This document shows, in pieces, positions 52,805 through 64,000 of a DNA stretch of 64,000 bases; positions within the stretch are counted from its first letter, which is position 1; each line of letters starts with the position of its first letter. The stretch is from Meandrina meandrites (lineage: Eukaryota; Cnidaria; Anthozoa; Scleractinia; Meandrinidae). The notes beneath the pieces were generated by a model, which saw only the letters and a program-made list of their open reading frames with translations, was not told the DNA's origin and made no database searches. The stretch covers positions 10,360,001-10,424,000 of the forward strand of contig OY855916.1 of the NCBI GenBank assembly GCA_963693305.1, in the 5' to 3' direction. The position numbers and the translations under genes were made by a program.

Positions 52805-52859
52805 ATGGCTGTCAAATTATTTCTGCTGTTACTCCTTGTTGTACCTTTCATTCGGGCAG
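52805..52859 (+). CDS. Second receptor gene, exon 1: signal peptide (partial gene)
   Basis: Encodes MAVKLFLLLLLVVPFIRA, ending GCAG|GTCAGT in phase 1 and 55 nt long like the exon at 2104. The following intron is also similar to intron 1 of the first gene. Its Ig exons are presumably beyond 64000; none is seen in the remaining 11 kb, which matches the 10-kb first intron of the first gene. Confidence 0.8.
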
Positions 52860-55608
52860 GTCAGTCGTTTATTTGGTTTCATGACGTATTTCTTTAAGGC
52901 CCAAAAATACGGGCAGCATTTTCTTTCAGCGTATCTCGCAATATTTTTGCATTACAAGCTGTAAACTGAGTGTTGTTGTGTGCATTTCCTTCTGTATTGC
53001 AAGTTGCCGTAACATGTCGCGCCACAACATGCGATTCCAACTTTGCACTTTGGTAATACAATACAAAAATGTTGCGAGACATTAGTTGAACCAAAATGTT
53101 GCTCGTACTGCTGGGCCTTCAGCAAAGAACGGTGTTCCTGCTCTATGTTTCATACCATGGTCTTTTCTGGCCCTGTATTAACCTCCCGGTTAGCAATTTA
53201 GCTATCTTTGAGAAGTATCACCAAATATAAGGCTGGAATTAGTTAGGTGAGTATATATTTGCAAGTTATTTTAATTAATTGCATTTTGATAGATGGACTT
53301 CCTATTTAGTTCTTAATCAAAACATATTTCACTTGGTATTATGCATTACTTCAGCGTTAAAAGATCTCTCCAGCTATTAGCGTACATTTGCTATTGTCAA
53401 GCCAAAGCAACATTGTTTAGTTTAAAGTCACGATTGAATGCTTACAAGGAATAATCTGGCCCGTCAGCAGAGACAAAACATCATTGTTATAATTTCATCA
53501 GTCATTGTGGTGTATTGTGCGGCCTAAGATATATTTAGCGCACTGTCCTGACCCAATCAAAAGCAATAAAATAAGCTAGCCATGCACCAAATAGAGTAAA
53601 CCGTTTAACTGTTTGTGTCGCTTTTTTGCTGGCTGGCAGCACTCAATCGCCGTTTCACTCGATCGAAACGCTTTCATCTGCAACTGCAAATTGTTTTGAG
53701 CCTTGTAGCGACAAAATTGCTGAAACACCTAACAAGGAAGTAGATTCTCAGTCTGCTTAGCTGGGTGAGAAGAATAGCAGAAACTCGAATAAGAATACAT
53801 GTGGCAAACTAAAATCATGTTAGTTTGTAGTTCTTGAGCGAAACCACTCATTTCAGGCAATTATGCCAATTTCACAGTCAACACGCTTCACGCATGAACG
53901 CACAACTTCAAACATTCACAAAATGTTTCATTCACCGATTTCATTTCCCAATTAATGAAACCATTCTTCGAATCTTCAATTGAATAATTGAAAGTGTTAA
54001 AAACCCACAGTAAAATTGAAAATAAAACATCTGACGTTTTTACAGATAATTTTTTTTTTTAATTATTTTTCGGCTTAAGACCTTGCTATCATTATGTATG
54101 TATTTATTTAAAGAGTATGCACGTACTGCGACGACTGAGGACGACAACAAACGAAACATTTATGAATGCATATTTTTAAAGTTCTTTGTATTAGTAATTA
54201 CACGTTATTGTTTTCAGCTTCAAATCCCGTGCGCTGGAACATGGCGAATTATCATAATTAGACTCATGGCTTTGAAGGTTGTAAACATCTACTCGGAAGG
54301 TCTTCGAAGCCTTTTTGTGTCCACGTTTTCTCCGCCGATATAGAATTTCAGGACTTGATTCGCGAGGAACGTAAACTTGGTGTACTCTTTTTGTTCTGGC
54401 AAAAACGAATTTTAAAACTTCCTTTTCAAAAAGAAGATAGCACGTTTCAAAGTAAAGATTTTAAATTTTACTCTCTCAGAAGCCAATAAGAAAAAGCGTT
54501 ATTTCGGCTGAAAACTTGGACACAAAATCGCATTATCTGCAGTTTTTTTGGCCCATTGCCTGTGCAAGATTTTTTTTTTTTGTCTGCAGCCCTATGCACG
54601 AATTTTTTTTTTTTAATTAAATCTGCTTCATGCACAATTTGCTACTGAATTAATTAAAAACAGTGCTACCGGTACTTTGATTCATTAAATACATAGCTTG
54701 TTAACATTACTTTCCATCTATTTTATGACATAAAAAGTAAGTAGCAGTTTACAGGTGTATAGTGAACTGAAATTTGCGTAATTTATATACCTGTCAGGCC
54801 CGCAGGATTGCATTTTGAGGTGAGGGGACCCAAGGTTAGCACGGATTGTGACGGTATTAAAATCGGCAGGAGTAACTTTGCGAACACCGAGCGCAGAATG
54901 CCGAACGCCGAACGCGAAACAAAATCACCGAAGCAAGCAAAGCCATTACCATTATTGAGAGCTAACCGTAAACAGGCTAACCTGGGCCTTTTTTAGGCTA
55001 ACTTGAGCGATATTCAGGCTAACCGGAGTGATCTTTAGACTAACCTGAGTGCAAGATACACTCCGGTTAGCCTGGATAGCACTCCGGTTGGTTTTTGCTT
55101 GTTTTGGTCCGCGTTCTGCGTTTGGCATTGTGCGTTCGGCGTTCGGCAAATTACCCCTGCCGTATTAAAATGTTAGGAGGCCCATTTCCGTTGGGGGTTC
55201 CAGGGGAATTGTCCCCCGGGAAAATTTTGAAAATTTAGACATGCTCTAATGCGATTTGGTGCATTTTGGAACACTCTTCAAGAAGAATTATAATTCTGGC
55301 TTAATATCAAAATGCGACCCATCTTGTGCATGAATTTTTTTTCGTTGGGTTTTTCCATGAATGAATTTTTTTTTCGGACATTTTGCCTTGCATGAATTTT
55401 TTTTTTGTTTTTTTCCCCATTCCCCCCATCACTTTTCTAATGGTCCGTCCCTTAAGAGATTGTAATATAACACTTGACGGTGATCTGCCAGAAAAGCGAC
55501 AATCATCATGCCATTCCATCATTATAAAAATCTGTGATAAATTTTAGGGGAATCGATGTTCAAATTTCAGAGAATTACAGCTTTACAAGATAACAACCCT
55601 GCGCGGCC
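52860..55608 (+). other. Intron-like sequence with repeats; no gene recognised
   Basis: About 53100-53460 is similar to 2180-2840. At 54961-55080 a degenerate repeat of AGGCTAACCTGAGTG type occurs between inverted GCCGAACGCCGAACGC motifs (54900 and 55135). T-rich GTCCGTCC-type repeat at 55310-55452. Confidence 0.5.
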
Positions 55609-55612
55609 TTAA

Positions 55613-56269
55613 GGACGTTCGCGCGAAAATTTTCTAGTCGATAGATTTTTCTAAAATTTTTACTGAGGACGGATAATGAGTTACTTGTGTCAGAAATACA
55701 AAAAAAAGTGGGGGTCACCGACTTCGTTTCAGAGATAAAGTCTGTGGAAAACTGCCCTGATTTTGAAAAATTGGCGCACGTAATTTCGCACGGCTTTCAA
55801 GGTTTGTAGTTTAAATTATCGATGATGAGAAAACGGAGGCAAACGATCTTGGTGATATTTTGAAGAAGTGCGTCTGCTGCGTAAATAATTTTAAGTGTTG
55901 CCATCTTTTATGCAAAACTTAGCCCTGGAAGAAGCATTTGAACCCGTCGTACGGCAAAACGAAAAGATCAAAAAGCGAAATTCGAACGTGCGTGGGGCAA
56001 AACAAATCAACCTTTTAATCGATAGATTTTTTTCATTTTCTCACAAAACGTAGATAATCGTTAACAAAAGTGATCTGTTAAGAAAAAAGTAGGGGTCACC
56101 GACCATTTAAGCTAGCAAACTGCAAGCGAAGTTATCGCAACGGCTACTCACCCTATATGTGGTTGGAAAGTTTCCTCAGCGCGCGCGCTCGATGCATGAC
56201 GTGGCGTAGAGTTGCGACAGGAATTACGTGCGCAGTAAGGATGCGCATAAACAATTAGCGCGAACGTCC
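55613..56269. mobile_element. TTAA-flanked element with GGACGTTCGCGC ends
   Basis: TTAA lies at 55609-55612 and 56270-56273. The left end is GGACGTTCGCGCG and the right end GCGCGAACGTCC, a 12-bp perfect inverted repeat. 657 bp, no transposase; piggyBac-like by target site. Confidence 0.75.
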
Positions 56270-56299
56270 TTAAGTTGGGAATGACTTACAAAAAACCAA

Positions 56300-56850
56300 G
56301 AGAAAACTCATTTTCTCTTGAAGAAACTTACCAGTATCCCGTGGGAATGTATTAAGCACGCCACCGATGTGTGGAATAGCGCCAAGTTTTCGCCTTGTAC
56401 CCCGTCCAGTTTCTTCTACTGCCCAGCCTATTTTTGTCTGTGAATTCCAACCGTCGTCGCCTTGTCGCGTATAATTCACAACTCGCTAATTACATTAGGA
56501 TCGTTGTTGAATAAAGCGTGGAATAAACGGTCGGTAGAAGAGAAATTCAATAAAAGTTTGGTTAAAAGAAGTGTTTGTTATTTTTTTAAGTGGTGGTGTC
56601 AAAATTCTGGTCCTGAATTTACATTTCGGTGCGAAAAAAAAATATTTAACCAAGACCATCGTTCAAGCGCGGTTCAAACGAGCAACTGTAAACAACAGTG
56701 GCGGCAAAGAGACTCAGCACGCGAGCCACAGGAATTTCTGGAATTTGTCAACGAAAGTGGGCGGGGTACACAGGCGAAAACTTGGCCCTATTCCACACAT
56801 CGGTGGCGTGCGTAGTATGACACCAGAGAACTTAGCAAAGGTAGACGATT
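56300..56850. repeat. Inverted repeat pair around CCACCGATGTGTGGAATAG
   Basis: CACGCCACCGATGTGTGGAA near 56353 and its reverse complement near 56795 (TTCCACACATCGGTGGCGTG), with GGCGAAAACTTGG-type sequence continuing on both. Arms of about 80 bp, some 370 bp apart. Probably a decayed palindromic element. Confidence 0.55.
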
Positions 56851-56854
56851 ATTT

Positions 56855-56970
56855 AACAATTATTCCATGAGCCCGCGTTGGATACGAGGTATCCAACGGG
56901 CCAACGAGGCACGACGCCCCGAGTTGGCTATAACCACTCGTATCCAACAAGGGCGAATGGAAAAATTGTT
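56855..56970. mobile_element. Palindromic MITE (AACAATTA family), copy 2
   Basis: Begins AACAATTATTCCAT and ends ATGGAAAAATTGTT with internal GTTGGATACGAG/CTCGTATCCAAC foldback. Confidence 0.5.
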
Positions 56971-57744
56971 CTATTAAATTGTTCTTTAGTATAAATCAAC
57001 TGCACATTTCATTTGAAAATTTGTGGTGCGGAGTTCACTTCTTGAGTTGAATGAAACACGCGAGGAAAGCGAGCGAGAGAGTTTTCTTCTGAAGATTTTC
57101 CTCGGACAATCTCCTCGTAAATCATCTTTTCATTCTGGAAAATTGTGACAACAATTAAGGTTTACGGGAAGATCCGAAGCAATAGCTTTAATGGAAATTA
57201 TACGCCTTGTGCAAGACGAGCGAAGCAAGTGTTTACATGTTGTACTTGTTTACGGCTCCACGGCTGTCATCTAGATTGCTACATTATGCTGAAACGAAAT
57301 TGCAGTCAGAGTCAATGAAGTGTCTTTTTCCTTATCGGATTCTTAGATGAGCTTTGACCGGGAGTATTAGAATATTAATTTTATTACTGCCGAGAAAGCA
57401 CAGCGATAGAAGCCGGACAGAATGCATTTGCGTTTATCGCAGTGTTAAAAAATCTGTTTACCAATGGCCATGTTCTCAAAGCTACAGCTGAATCTACTAA
57501 ATAAGATTCGAGGCCGAGTCAAATAACCCAATATTTACACTGGTTTTAATGTTCATATTTTTTTATGGCCAAGCGGTGATAACTCTTCTTTTGACCTGTA
57601 ATCAGAGACAGTGCGTGGGCTACAAATGATTTGAGAGAGGCTGATGTCTAATGCGGCTTTGCTACGCTTTCGGTATAATAAATGCTCATATTCACCATTT
57701 TAAATAATCGCTGCACTAAATCAAGTTTAATTTATATCACTCAC

Positions 57745-57786
57745 CAATGACTGTATATCATCAGTGATTTCTTTATCAGAACTCTC
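57745..57786 (-). CDS. Minus-strand gene, exon 4 (14 codons)
   Basis: Acceptor TTATTTCACAG, then ESSDKEITDDIQSL, donor GTGAGT. Phase 0. No further exon recognised at lower coordinates. Confidence 0.5.
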
Positions 57787-58165
57787 CTGTGAAATAAAAG
57801 TACATATTACACATGTTTGAAAGGATTTAAACCATAAAAAGCATAAAATATAAACAAAATAAAAATCTGTGAAATATCACAGTCAGGTAGGTGTGTTCAA
57901 CACTGCAACACTGTCAAAAAAAAATAAAAAAGTTGACTGTTTGAAACATTCAATTTCAACTATCTCCAAAAATGTATTTATTTGTTCCGAAGTGTCATGG
58001 ATCCTGTAAAAAACCCACCCTGGAACTTTTGTGGGAAATTTATATTGTAGATGTCAGAAAAAAAAGTCAAAACCATTCAAACGGGCCTTACGAATTATGA
58101 GGAATAAAGCTGAGCGTATCTGGGAGCACATTCACTGAGGGTATAAAATCAACTAACCAACCTAC

Positions 58166-58216
58166 CTTTGACCTGCCTCTTTGGCTTGCCACCATCATAT
58201 CATCATCACTATCTGA
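58166..58216 (-). CDS. Minus-strand gene, exon 3 (17 codons)
   Basis: Acceptor CATTTTAG, then SDSDDDMMVASQRGRSK, donor GTAGGT. Phase 0 at both ends; the acidic SDSDDD followed by a basic patch is typical of nuclear linker sequence. Confidence 0.5.
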
Positions 58217-58396
58217 CTAAAATGGGGAACCAAAGATTATCAATCAGTTCGTCATTTGATTGAAAGAATTAAATAAGTACGTAAAGGGGGCAGATTTAAA
58301 AAACATTACACAACAAAATCAGTTATAGCCATAACACTACCTTCCCTCTACATAAACATAAACTATGAACCCTTCTTGTAGAATTACTATCGGTAC

Positions 58397-58453
58397 CTTG
58401 CCAGATGACTCATTTAGTTCAGAAAGCTTGGGGTCTTCACTTAAACATTTCCT
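58397..58453 (-). CDS. Minus-strand gene, exon 2 (19 codons)
   Basis: Acceptor TTTTTAATATAG, then RKCLSEDPKLSELNESSGK, donor GTACCG. Phase 0 at both ends. Confidence 0.5.
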
Positions 58454-58646
58454 CTATATTAAAAATAAAGCATGTATTGATTAATGGCCCAAATTTCAGG
58501 ATTCTCCCACACGTCAAAACATTTCAAATCCCCTAACTCTCTCATGGGGTATATACTTGGGTTTCATGAGTGCCATGCCCAAGGCGTACCAGGTGTGGCA
58601 TGGAGTATAAACTCTGAAAACAAAAATGATTTACTTGAAAAGTTAC

Positions 58647-58772
58647 CTTTGAGCGAGACTTGTCATTCTCTATACCTTCGTTGTTCATTGAAGCCTGCAC
58701 ATGTTTCATGATTCCTTCTTCATTGAATCCTACTTCAGGCATTGCACACTGGGATGCAAAGTCTGTTTTCAT
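58647..58772 (-). CDS. Minus-strand gene, exon 1 (42 codons)
   Basis: Starts MKTDFASQCAMPEVGFNEEG and ends NDKSRSK, then GTAACT donor. An in-frame TGA lies 12 codons upstream, so the ATG is a plausible start. An alternative acceptor CTCCACAG directly before the ATG would make it an internal exon. Confidence 0.55.
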
Positions 58773-60609
58773 CTGTGGAGAATTGAACTTTGGAACATGT
58801 CCCTTTCATCGGGCTGACGCTAACACTCCAATCTTTTTGCGTCTGCAATTAACCAACAGAAAATGATTTCCTCTATTATTTACCAGGAATGCAAGATTGG
58901 TTCCAATTGGTTCCATGAAAGAAAATTCTATCTGGTTCGTAAACATAATATTCACACAGACATACAGCTATTTCGATAAACGTTGTCGGAAAAAAGCACA
59001 AAACTGCACAAGCCAATCCCTAAAGGTAGCATGGGTAGACGTATTGAGCTACTGCACGTGTTGAATACTAATGCGATATAACAACAAAATAAGCACGAAT
59101 TTCAGGTTTTCTTTCTTCTCAGACATGTAGAAACAAGGTACGTTTAGACCCTCTGAACTTTAGAAGAATAATGTTTCCTCACTCAAAGACATGCGACAGT
59201 AAAAGTAAAGCTACAGATATAGGCCTCCTGAGAGGAAAAACAAATTCTCCACGTGCAAAAATACAAACTTGTAAATTTCCTCTTGGCCAGTATGCATACC
59301 CAGTGAATACCCAGACCACCTTTCGGTCTTGTCGCGTGCACTTTTGATGTCTTTTTTTTTTTCGACAACCTTTCTCGAAATAGCTGTATATGTAAACAGA
59401 AATTACAGAGAGATCTATGGTAAACTTTAGACAAGCTGTGTACATTAAGTCTTTTTTGCAAACCCGCTGTTGTTTACAAGCTCAGATAACTTGGGGGGAA
59501 AAAGATAAAAATTTCAAACGAACTTACTTTAGAAGGTAGGTGCTCTTTTGTTCAGGGGAGAAAAAGGCAATGTCCTCCGGTTGTTTCGCATTTATAGGTG
59601 ATGCTCTTTTTCGGGAGTTTATCTTTTAAGATAAACTTAACAGTTCCGGAAAACATTTCACAAATTCAGCTTTGAACCGGACGGCTTTTCCATAGGTTAA
59701 TCCGAGTCTGGTAAAGATTGGGGTATCAGCATCTCTGTTAATTAAAGGAGCTACGTCACGGACAACACATCTTGAAAAAACTGGCAAGTTTTTTCAAGTT
59801 TGTTGATTGTGATCGGTCTTAATCTTCGTCAAGTTTAACCATCCTTGGATATTTTCGCGTTTTCATTATTCCGTTGGCGTATTTCTATGTTAGAAAACTA
59901 TTATTTTAAGGTTTCCTTCAATTTCAAAGTAATCAGAAAAATGACTAAAACACCGTGACATTGCTCCTTTAAATCTTTAATTTGATTCTTCGTTTACCAA
60001 TTCTTCAGCTATAAACAAAGGGCAGTAGTACTTTAGAAGATGAGCAAAAGTTAGATATCTAGATACTACACAATATTAAAACCTTTACCGAGAAAGTATT
60101 TGAATCACCAGAGAGTAGCTTATATTTTTGGTGTTTCACCACCTGATTTCATGCATTGTTAAAATGGCGCGAAAGTGAAGATCAATGCGGAATCAATATC
60201 ATCGTTACTTGTACTATCGGTAGCGGTTCCATCACAATTAGCCATTATGAGGGAGATGAAACTTTGAAAGACGACAGGACCTTCGCAAATCTTGGCGCCG
60301 AATCGACCTTATGTATGCGCGCGCAGTCAGAACGGATTGTTTGCTGACCAAAAGGAATGAGGGCTCTCGATTGCGTCTTGTGTTTCGGCTCTCGTGATTG
60401 GCTTTCACCTATTTTTGGGGCGGAATTTGTTTACCCATTATCTTTTCACCTGTTGTTATGGCGGATTGCGTTTGATCGTTCAATGACGAGTAGTTTTAAA
60501 GAAAGAGGAAGTTCTTCCTGTTCGAGAGAGGAAATTAAAGATTTGACTGTTTGAAACAAGCAGAAAGCATGCAGATGATGTTCACAACAGCACAAAACTA
60601 ATAATACTT
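58773..60609 (+). other. No gene recognised
   Basis: Open frames here have no recognisable product. If the minus-strand gene starts in this area, its promoter would lie here. Confidence 0.4.
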
Positions 60610-60714
60610 AACAATTATTCGTCGAAGACGCAGTGAATCTCGGTGAATATTCCCCGAGACGTAGTCGAGAGGAATATTCGCCGAGATTCACTGAGCCTGA
60701 GGCGAATAATTGTT
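60610..60714. mobile_element. Palindromic MITE (AACAATTA family), copy 3
   Basis: AACAATTATTCG pairs with CGAATAATTGTT, and CAGTGAATCTCGG with CCGAGATTCACTG, in a near-perfect foldback about 105 bp long. TTTAGT follows, as after copy 1. Confidence 0.65.
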
Positions 60715-61783
60715 TTAGTCTAATTTTCAGAGGTGAATATCAAGAACTACAAAATAAAAAAGCTAAAACATGGAAACAATAACCACGTGCTCGTTTGCAT
60801 ACGTGTAAAACAAGTTGAATTCATCGTAAATCAGAATTTACACTTAAAGCAATAAAACGAAAAAAAAAAAACACTACGAAAAAGACAGATATCCAGTACC
60901 TTTGATTAGTCATTGCCGACTTCTGAACAATTGTCTAAATCCGATTGAAATAAGTCGAGCAGCTCTGGTCTGAAGAGAACTGAATAGTTTTGGGTCAATT
61001 GATCGAATTGAGTTTCTCATGGCCACGTGCGATCTACAAAACCACCGTGTTTACCATCAATTCTAATTTCTAGAGTATCATCTCTTGAAAATATTTTCGG
61101 TCCAAAAAGCCTTGGCAGACAATTGCCAAAATTCCAACTGTGATGAATACTCCGGATTTGAAGTGATTTCTTCAGAATAAACGAAAATTACATTCCGCAA
61201 ATTATGCCATGTTTACTTGCCTGGATGGCAAAGGAGGCGTGGCTTAGTAACCAAGCCCTGGAATGCCATATTCACCTTCTAGTGAGGTGAATATAGCGAC
61301 TTGTAATCCATCAAATATTTTTCGCGCGCGCGATTGGTCTACACACCTCGTCACCTGATGCAGTCAAAACTGGGAAATATCAGATGATATTCCCCAAGTG
61401 TTATTCCTCAGTTTTCGAACTTTGCGATTTACGTTCCCACGTTTAGTTTTTATCCCGAGTAAATTGTTAAAATGAATACAACTAAACATTTTGAACAGAC
61501 TAACAATATTTTGAGCGCCGACAGAATTAAAACTTTTAAGAAAAGGCCTCCAAAAATGCGTCCTTGTGAAAAAATAGAGGTCCTGTTTCCACTTTCAAGT
61601 TGATTGATTAATTCAGTCTGCCCTTGACCTCTAAACATTGTCACTCGTCATACAAGTTAATTTTAATCAATTTGATTAAGGAATTTTGCTTAATTTGCAT
61701 CATATAATGATGTTGTGGACAGTTTGGCTAGCTGCATCGTTTTAAGTATAGGCGTAAGTGGTGATTGGTGAGGCCAAAGGAGA

Positions 61784-62386
61784 AATTCAATGCGTTGTTA
61801 GTAGTAGCATTCCAAACGCCCGGCTAATTTATGAAGCTTGATAAATTGAGAATTTAAACTTTATTGATTGATTTCAACGTTAGATTGATGCAGTAACTGC
61901 TTACTTTTTTATATTAAAGTTGTATTATTACTGTTGATTCTTGAAACTGTTGAACATTAGTAGGTAACAGATTTATTTCAATCCAAGGTTAGCTGGTTTG
62001 CATTAGAGTTCAAGCCGAGCGCCATACGCGCTATTGCATAAAACAGTAAGCAATATGTTTTTTCCAGCGTAATTGTCTCGTGATTTGAGAAATTCCCGCA
62101 TCGTAAAAAAAAACAGACATATTATGCGGACAAACAGATCATGATCTTTTTACCGTTACAGGCGTTAATGTACCTGATGTAAGAAATGCAGAAATCTTAA
62201 CTTGTCATTTTTAAAGCAGAAAGTAAACAGCTTAATAATACTTAAATAGCGTACATTAATCTAAAAATAAGCAGTATATCAATCTAATGTTAAACTCAAT
62301 CAATAAAGTTTAAATTCTAAATTTATCAAGATTCATAAATAAGCCGGGCGTTTGGAATGCTACTTGTCTAACAACGCGTTGAATTT
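61784..62386. mobile_element. Non-autonomous DNA transposon with long TIRs
   Basis: The left arm (AAATTCAATGCGTTGTTAG, AGCATTCCAAACGCCCGGC, TTTAAACTTTATTGATTGA) is matched by the reverse complement of the right arm (AAATTCAACGCGTTGTTAG and so on) over about 115 bp. About 600 bp in total, no transposase. Confidence 0.75.
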
Positions 62387-63907
62387 TTCGTTCTCTTCTC
62401 ACCCCTCACCCCTACCTCTGTAGCCGTCACCTCCTACCCCAAAACCCTTACCCTTTACCCCTCACCCCTACCACTCATCCCACCCCCTATTTCTCATACC
62501 TTACCTCCTCCCCCTCATTCCTCACCTCCCGGAAAAGGCCCGCTACCAACAGGTGACTAAATTTACATCAAGAGTCCTCTTTTCAATACTCAAAACGGAG
62601 TTAAAGGTAATGCTCTGCTGATTCATATTTCAATTTTCACAATTTCTTTCCAAAATCGGCCAAAATAGGGTAAAAAATTCATTTTCCTTCGTATCCGTGC
62701 GAGAGATTTGGTGACCCGTGCGACAGTCTAGGAGATCCATTCTGCATCTGGGAGACTTCTGGATAATTCGGAAGAGTTGGCATATATGCAAACAACCAAC
62801 TACAAGGGCCAGCTAGCTTAAAGGAGAACGGAAGACAAAAACGCGAATTTTTTAAACTAGTTTAAATGAAAGTATGTAATGTGTCTTAAGCAAATATTAA
62901 GGTATTTGGAATTGTACTTACGTTTTAACCTGATTATGACAGCAAAAATGTGCTCGTCAGGGCAATTTGAACGTCTGCCATTTTGTCCGCCATATTGAAG
63001 GCTTGGCTGCAAAGCATGACGTCACTGCACAATAGAATTTTCAAGCTCGGACGACAAAAATTACAGTTCAATGTGCACTTCTATGATGTTCTAAAAAAAC
63101 GCCCAGATACAGATAAAGAAGCAGAAGCTTTCATCGATTACCTCTGGCAAATGGAGCGTTTCTCAATGAATTACTGGCGCGAATTAAAAGTGCGAATTCG
63201 CCTAAACATGTCAATGTCATGATTGTTCAGATAACCTTGAAGAGAAGTGTTTAAAAGTGATCGCTGCCTCGAACTTTGGATCCGAAAAAACATACACAAG
63301 AGTTAAAGAAAGTTACTGTAGCGACCATATTTCCACGTTAAAGTAGTGTAGGCAGAAGGCTTAGCTTGCAAGCGAATGTAAGAGAAGCGAAAGCGAAGGT
63401 AAATTAAAAAGTAAAATCGACATATAATGTTTATGTCACTGTCTCCAGTGGGTATAGTATGCTATTAAAGTTGCTCCGTTTCCAGTTGTAGCATGAAACG
63501 TTTGCATGAAATAATTAGCTTGAATAGAACATGGCACAAATCGATCAGCTATTCCTTGTGAATAAGTATTATGTTGGAGGATTTACCGAGTTCAGGAATC
63601 TTAAAAAATATTATTAGTCTGACAGCCGTGAAATTAAAGGTAGTTCCCGTCATAAACCTTTCTAAGCCGATCATTTGATTGCTAGGGTGCTTAGAGCTCC
63701 CAGTACTTCTTAGCGAAATTAATATATCGGTAAGCAGGTTATTTTGAAACAATTGAGCCACGAACGCTTTCTCAAATGCTCGTGGCAAAAACTCGTGACA
63801 ACAAAACACATCAAACAAAAGTTTCTTCTCACCGAAAGAAGGGCTGTTTATTAGCTTTCAAATAAAAATATCATCTTCTAAATACAAAATTACTATTTAC
63901 CTGAAAT
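62387..63907 (+). other. No gene recognised; CT-rich tract
   Basis: 62395-62530 is a CCCCTCACCCCTACC-type polypyrimidine tract. The frame at 62983-63222 has no recognisable domain. Confidence 0.5.
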
Positions 63908-64000
63908 TTAATTCGTGGATTCCTTCATCTCCTGGCAGCATAAACATTGTCTTTCTTGTTCGCCTCCCACGTTAACACAAATATCACACTCGCCCACGAC
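63908..64000 (-). CDS. Partial Cys-rich C-terminal exon, P2X7 C-terminal-domain-like
   Basis: The minus strand from the window edge reads VVGECDICVNVGGEQ, then ERQCLCCQEMKESTN and TAA. The C-x2-C and CLCCQE arrangement matches the zinc-binding P2X7 C-terminal domain that is abundant in cnidarian genes of unknown role. Only 30 residues are visible and the start is outside. It could also be a retroposed or transposon-carried copy. Confidence 0.45.
   Translation of the reverse strand, partial: VVGECDICVNVGGEQERQCLCCQEMKESTN

Larger units (their letters stand above)
57745..58772 (-). other. Minus-strand gene fragment, four small exons
   Basis: Four exons with consensus splice sites, all phase 0, can be chained: 58647-58772, 58397-58453, 58166-58216 and 57745-57786. 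The product so far is 92 residues, charged and Ser/Asp-rich, with no recognisable domain. It lies in the opposite orientation to the receptor genes, inside the presumed first intron of the second receptor. It could be the N-terminal part of a nuclear or regulatory protein; the remaining exons are not found. Not visible as a long open frame. Confidence 0.55.

Overview
The window reads as animal nuclear DNA, most likely from an anthozoan cnidarian (probably a stony coral). The reasons are AT-rich introns with GT/AG splice sites, Ig/FN3 receptor exons, a 5S-rRNA-derived repeat, and a Polinton/adintovirus-like element with many small membrane-protein genes. The species is an inference; no marker names it.

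The main gene is a plus-strand cell-surface receptor spread over about 50 kb (2104-51999). Exons can be chained in phase: a signal peptide (2104-2158), 17 one-exon Ig domains (12102-26714), two FN3 exons, a three-exon membrane-proximal FN3-like region that resembles the juxtamembrane module of receptor tyrosine phosphatases, a transmembrane helix (51270-51512) and a tyrosine-rich tail with no kinase or phosphatase domain (51635-51999). The model sums to 2,131 codons including the stop, if one 1-nt insertion is discounted. Ig domains alternate between two types (A and B) in a tandem array whose repeat unit, introns included, is about 1,567 bp and nearly identical between copies. One A exon has a frameshift and one B exon has lost a canonical cysteine. 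About 0.8 kb after the stop, a second signal-peptide exon (52805-52859) with similar flanks begins a paralogous gene, so this is a tandem receptor cluster.

A 15.7-kb Polinton (Maverick/adintovirus-like) element (35433-51134) sits inside the last large intron. It has about 350-bp terminal inverted repeats (TIRs), each with an outer foldback, and a 6-7 bp target duplication (GTGAAA/C). It carries a protein-primed DNA polymerase B fused to an endonuclease VII-like domain, a retroviral-type integrase, an A32/FtsK-like packaging ATPase, a candidate major capsid protein, a candidate minor capsid protein and about nine conserved or hypothetical, mostly membrane-associated proteins. All frames are open, so it looks young. 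I did not find the usual adenain-type protease. The first gene at each end begins exactly at the inner edge of the TIR.

Other content includes a LINE endonuclease fragment split by a TTAA-flanked insert (433-1812), a hAT remnant (4530-5145), a TA-flanked MITE (7101-7396), an inverted pair of 5S-like repeats split by another TTAA element (8514-10506), a tRNA-derived SINE (27876-28108), two copies of a roughly 180-bp tandem repeat, a 9-bp satellite (32491-33016), several palindromic MITEs, and a minus-strand gene fragment with four small phase-0 exons (57745-58772). The final bases hold the end of a Cys-rich minus-strand reading frame resembling the P2X7 C-terminal domain.
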